From Rhodospirillales bacterium (GTDB lineage Bacteria; Pseudomonadota; Alphaproteobacteria; ATCC43930; CGMCC-115725): a DNA stretch of 10,313 nucleotides. Every line of letters begins with the position of its first letter. The first letter of the stretch is position 1. The translations under genes were made by a program, and so were the position numbers. The stretch spans positions 1 to 10,313 of the forward strand of contig JAATGI010000260.1 in assembly GCA_015654725.1 (NCBI GenBank), written 5' to 3'. A model generated the notes under the pieces. It was not told the DNA's origin. It saw only the letters and a list, made by a program, of their open reading frames with translations, and did not search any database. Shown piece by piece: positions 8,036-10,313 of this stretch.

Positions 8036-9043
8036 ATGCCGCTCGACCGTGCCAAGCCGGTGTTGGTGACCGGTGCTACCGGCTTTGTCGGTGCCGCGGT
8101 GGCGCGCGCGCTGGTCGCCGCCGGGCGCCGGGTGCGGGCGCTCGTGCGCCCGACCAGTGACGATTCCAACTTGAGCGGACTCGATCTCGAACGGCGCGAG
8201 GGCTCGCTCGAAGATGCCGGTTCGTTGGTCGCGGCGCTCGAAGGCTGTGGCGCCCTCTATCATGTCGCCGCCGATTACCGGCTATGGGTCCCGCGGCCCG
8301 AAACGATGTATCGCGCAAATGTCGAGGGCACGCGGCTGTTGATGGAAGCGGCGCTCGCCCAGGGCGTTGGCCGCGTCGCTTATACCAGCAGCGTCGCAGT
8401 GCCCGGGCTTCGAGATAATGGCGTGCCGGCCGACGAGATTACGCCCAGCGTGCTCGACGACATGATCGGCCCCTATAAACGCTCGAAGTTCATGGCCGAG
8501 GAGATCGTTCGGAACATGGCGATGGAGCGGGGCCTGCCAGCGATTGTCGTCAATCCTTCGACGCCGGTGGGGCCCGGCGACGTCAAGCCGACACCGACCG
8601 GCCGGATGATCGTCGAGGCGGCATCGGGGCGCATGCCTGCCTTCGTCGATACCGGCCTTAATATCGTCCATGTCGACGACGTTGCCGCCGGTCATTTGCT
8701 GGCGGAGGAACGCGGAATAATCGGCGAGCGTTACATTCTGGGTGGCGAGAACCTGACCTTGCGTGAAATTTTGCGTCGCATCGCCGCGATCGTCGGGCGA
8801 CGAGCACCGAGCGTGAACCTGCCGGTCCCCGCGTTGATGCCGATCGCTTTCGCGGCCGAGGCGGTCGCTCGCATCACCGGCAAGGAGCCGTTCGTGACGC
8901 GTGACGGATTGCGCCTCGCGCGAAAAAAAATGTTTTTTTCCTCGGACAAGGCACGGCGCGAGTTGGACTATACGGCGCGGGACGCGCAGGCCGCGCTGAC
9001 CGACGCGGTCGCCTGGTTTGTCGGTCAGAGAACGGCGCCATGA
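8036..9043 (+). CDS. hpnA: Hopanoid-associated NAD-dependent epimerase/dehydratase-like protein HpnA
   Basis: This is an extended short-chain dehydrogenase/reductase of 335 residues, found in hopanoid (bacterial pentacyclic triterpenoid) gene clusters. Its exact reaction is not settled; it is usually described as a sugar epimerase acting on the hopanoid side chain. The Rossmann motif is TGATGFVG (12-19), the catalytic triad is TSS (117-119) with YKRSK (147-151), and 'LYHVAADYRLW' (74-84) is very characteristic of HpnA. 'NPSTPVGPGDVKPTPTGRM' (173-191) and 'ARKKMFFSS' near the C-terminus also match. The ATG at 8036 is two bases after the dxr stop, with no clear Shine-Dalgarno sequence. The end overlaps hpnB (ATGA). 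Its A-run and T-run codons at 8923-8939 are unlike the rest of this GC-rich gene. Confidence 0.92.
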   Translation: MPLDRAKPVLVTGATGFVGAAVARALVAAGRRVRALVRPTSDDSNLSGLDLERREGSLEDAGSLVAALEGCGALYHVAADYRLWVPRPETMYRANVEGTRLLMEAALAQGVGRVAYTSSVAVPGLRDNGVPADEITPSVLDDMIGPYKRSKFMAEEIVRNMAMERGLPAIVVNPSTPVGPGDVKPTPTGRMIVEAASGRMPAFVDTGLNIVHVDDVAAGHLLAEERGIIGERYILGGENLTLREILRRIAAIVGRRAPSVNLPVPALMPIAFAAEAVARITGKEPFVTRDGLRLARKKMFFSSDKARRELDYTARDAQAALTDAVAWFVGQRTAP

Positions 9044-9859
9044 GCCTTGCGGCGATCGTGTTCGGCCTATTGGCACTCGTGATCTGGCTCGGGCTGATAT
9101 TCGGCCGCGGCTATTTCTGGCTGGCATCGGTGGCGGACCCGGTACCGGAGCCGGAAGCCTGGCCGCGCGTTACCGCGTTGGTTCCGGCGCGCGACGAAGC
9201 CGCGGTGGTGGGCGAGGCGATCCGCTCGCTTCTGGCCCAAGACTATCCGGGCCAATTCTTGCTGGTGCTGATCGACGACCATAGCAGCGACGGCACCGCG
9301 GATGTCGCGCGCCACGCCGCGGCCGAAGCCGGCGGTGTCGGCCGGCTCCAAATCATCGATGCGCCGCCGCCGCCTTACGGCTGGACCGGGAAGCTGTGGG
9401 CCTGGAACCAAGGGGGCGGGCGAAGCCGGCGATTCCGAGCTTCTACTGTTCACCGACGCCGATATTTCGCATCACCCGAGCAATCTGCGCGAATTGGTGG
9501 CGCGGCTCCAATATGAGCAGCGCGATCTGGTGTCGCTAATGGTTCTGTTGCATTGCCGCAGCGTCGTCGAGCGCCTGCTGATTCCGGCCTTCGTGTTCTT
9601 CTTCGCCATGCTCTATCCCTTCGCCTGGGTGAACTGGCCGGAGCACCGGATCGCGGCGGCGGCGGGCGGATGCATGCTGATGCGCCGCCAAACGCTCGAA
9701 CGTGTCGGCGGCCTCGACGCCGTGCGCGGCGATATCGTCGACGATGTCGCGCTTGCGCGCGCGATCAAACGCTCCGGCGGCACGATCTGGCTCGGCCTGA
9801 CACGAGGGACGCGCAGCCTGCGACCTTACGCCTCGGCGGCGGAAATCTGGAATATTATC
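9040..9859 (+). pseudogene. hpnB: Hopanoid-associated glycosyltransferase family 2 HpnB, frameshifted and truncated by an insertion
   Basis: HpnB is a membrane-anchored family 2 glycosyltransferase of hopanoid clusters, with a poorly defined role. The first frame (9040 to about 9412) gives an N-terminal hydrophobic helix (residues 3-25), 'VTALVPARDEAAVVGEAI', 'LIDDHSSDGTA' and 'GWTGKLWAWNQG'. The protein then continues only in the next frame: 'EAGDSELLLFTDADISHHP' (the DXD region), a helix 'LLIPAFVFFFAMLYPF', 'GGCMLMRRQTLERVGGL', 'DIVDDVALARAIKRSGG' and 'SAAEIWN'. Removing one G from the run at 9412-9416 joins the two parts into one continuous protein of about 273 residues. Left uncorrected, the first frame ends at 9516. 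The corrected frame runs into the mobile element at 9860 and stops at 9877. Full-length HpnB is about 380-400 residues, so the C-terminal hundred or so, including membrane helices, is missing. The start overlaps hpnA as ATGA. Confidence 0.85.
9412..9416 (+). other. Frameshift site: run of five G in hpnB
   Basis: The coding frame shifts by one base here. With four G the sequence would read Asn-Gln-Gly-Ala-Gly-Glu-Ala-Gly-Asp and join the upstream and downstream HpnB parts cleanly. The causes could be a real one-base insertion, a sequencing or assembly error in a homopolymer, or slippage during expression. The sequence alone cannot separate these. Confidence 0.75.
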
Positions 9860-9881
9860 GGTAGTGCCTCAGTTTGAAATT
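9860..9881 (+). repeat. Left terminal inverted repeat (22 bp)
   Basis: GGTAGTGCCTCAGTTTGAAA plus TT is the exact reverse complement of 10292-10313, with the match breaking at the next base. The first bases follow an AT-rich hpnB sequence (AATATTATC, 9851-9859). The repeat supplies the stop codon of the minus-strand passenger ORF (9869-9871) and an early stop for the corrected hpnB frame (9875-9877). Confidence 0.95.
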
Positions 9882-10102
9882 CGGTGGCGCTCTCGGCGCA
9901 ACACAAACGCACCGGCAACGCACCCGATGAGAAACGCCAGCCCGAAGAAGATCGCAATTTTCCAATACCACGCGACAGGCGAGTACAACGCGATGGCGCA
10001 GACGATTGCAAGGCCGAGACCACGAAGGAATCCATCCCTTCGGCTCCGAGGTTCAGCACTTTCTTGACCGAGCCGCCAGATGTCGCGGCGGGTTAATCTC
10101 AT
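9869..10102 (-). CDS. Small predicted two-helix membrane protein, passenger of the mobile element
   Basis: I do not recognise this 77-residue protein. It begins with a basic and polar stretch (MRLTRRDIWRLGQE and following, to about residue 28). Two hydrophobic segments come next, about 29-44 (LGLAIVCAIALYSPVA) and 48-67 (KIAIFFGLAFLIGCVAGAFV), separated by a short turn with WYW. It ends with a basic tail RRERHR and Ile-Ser-Asn-stop. The pattern of charged ends and two clean helices argues that it is a real membrane protein, because shadow frames here do not look like this. Its stop codon and last residues fall in the left inverted repeat. There is no clear Shine-Dalgarno sequence before the ATG at 10100-10102. 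It may be a captured host fragment, since the true start could have been lost on capture. No function is proposed. Confidence 0.5.
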   Translation of the reverse strand: MRLTRRDIWRLGQESAEPRSRRDGFLRGLGLAIVCAIALYSPVAWYWKIAIFFGLAFLIGCVAGAFVLRRERHRISN

Positions 10103-10118
10103 ACTGCGCGCTTCGTCA

Positions 10119-10304
10119 ATCGCGCTCTATGCGCTGCATTACAATTTCGCGCGCGTCCACAAGACTCTGCGGGTGACGCCAGCTATGGAAGCCGGATTGT
10201 CCGATCATGTTTGGAGCTACGAGGAAATCGCCGGCCTCTTGGATAAGGATGCCATTCCCGCCAAACGTGGCCCTTACAAAAAGCGGGCGGAAATTTCAAA
10301 CTGA
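10119..10304 (+). pseudogene. C-terminal remnant of an IS1-like transposase
   Basis: About 61 residues remain, from 'IALYALHYNFARVHKTLRV' through 'TPAMEAGLSDHVWSYEEI' to a basic tail 'KRGPYKKRAEISN'. The 'YNF.R.HKTLRVTPAMEAG..DHVW' pattern is what I associate with the tails of IS1-like DDE transposases in alphaproteobacteria. The catalytic core and DNA-binding domain are missing. An ATG at 10080 opens the frame, but the residues between it and about 10113 do not look like transposase and probably come from the passenger DNA. The stop lies in the right inverted repeat, as expected for an intact right end of the parent element. It cannot encode a working transposase. Confidence 0.75.
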
Positions 10305-10313
10305 GGCACTACC
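10292..10313 (-). repeat. Right terminal inverted repeat (22 bp)
   Basis: This is the exact reverse complement of 9860-9881 and the last sequence of the window. It contains the transposase-tail stop codon (10302-10304). Because the window ends exactly at the repeat tip, the flanking target duplication and the rest of hpnB are not visible. Confidence 0.95.

Larger units (their letters stand above)
9860..10313 (+). mobile_element. Transposase-deleted IS1-like element (454 bp) inserted in hpnB
   Basis: The segment is bounded by perfect 22-bp inverted repeats starting GGTAGTGCCTC and interrupts hpnB after 'AEIWN'. The right part encodes the C-terminal end of a transposase resembling the single-ORF IS1-like group of alphaproteobacteria ('HYNFARVHKTLRVTPAMEAG'). 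IS1 elements also begin with GGT. There is no room for a full transposase of more than 200 residues, so the element is non-autonomous. Between the left repeat and the transposase tail lies unrelated DNA with a minus-strand ORF, making it look like a passenger-carrying derivative. The target duplication cannot be seen because the window ends on the last base of the right repeat. The mobile-element call is firm; the family call is moderate. Confidence 0.85.

Noticed and set aside
9826..10059. Second minus-strand ORF in the mobile element, in a different frame
   Set aside because: It is Ser/Arg-rich with no helices, and it runs through the left repeat into hpnB, which is unlikely for a functional passenger gene.
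9864..10067. Plus-strand ORFs inside the mobile element (also 9884-10096)
   Set aside because: They are antisense to the passenger ORF and have no hydrophobic or domain pattern; the minus-strand frame has clear membrane segments.

Overview
The window is about 10.3 kb of high-GC DNA. All recognisable chromosomal genes lie on the + strand and are packed with 4-base overlaps or gaps of only a few bases. The protein set (a molybdenum hydroxylase, a LivKHMGF-type ABC importer, a ChaC-like enzyme, DXR, HpnA and HpnB), the GC-rich codon use and the alphaproteobacterial look of the proteins suggest a hopanoid-making alphaproteobacterium, perhaps Rhodospirillales-like. That placement is inference; there is no rRNA or other marker here.

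Layout. Positions 1-1623 hold the C-terminal two thirds or so of a xanthine dehydrogenase/isoquinoline 1-oxidoreductase family molybdopterin subunit, cut by the window edge. Positions 1626-6130 hold a complete five-gene branched-chain amino acid/amide-type ABC importer: binding protein, two permeases and two ATPases. Positions 6127-6855 encode a ChaC-like gamma-glutamylcyclotransferase. Positions 6852-8033 encode DXR, the committed enzyme of the MEP isoprenoid pathway. Positions 8036-9043 encode HpnA, the hopanoid-associated epimerase-like protein. From 9040 comes HpnB, a hopanoid-associated family 2 glycosyltransferase. It is broken twice: by a one-base frameshift at a run of five G, and by insertion of a mobile element at 9860.

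The last 454 bp (9860-10313) are bounded by perfect 22-bp inverted repeats and end exactly at the window end. Inside are the C-terminal tail of an IS1-like transposase (+ strand) and a 77-codon minus-strand ORF for a predicted two-helix membrane protein. It looks like a non-autonomous, transposase-deleted IS derivative carrying a passenger ORF. Both ORFs read outward, and both take their last residues and stop codon from the inverted repeats.

How the genes fit together. The Mo-hydroxylase and the importer are translationally adjacent and may handle the same class of substrate (inference). DXR feeds IPP/DMAPP, the building blocks of squalene and hopanoids, which makes its position directly before hpnA-hpnB sensible, although dxr is more usually found in the uppS-cdsA-rseP neighbourhood. 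I see no terminator-like hairpin and no convincing promoter between the genes, so the run could be one long transcript. I see no CRISPR array, tRNA, rRNA, prophage or defence system. The most unusual item is the terminal mobile element.
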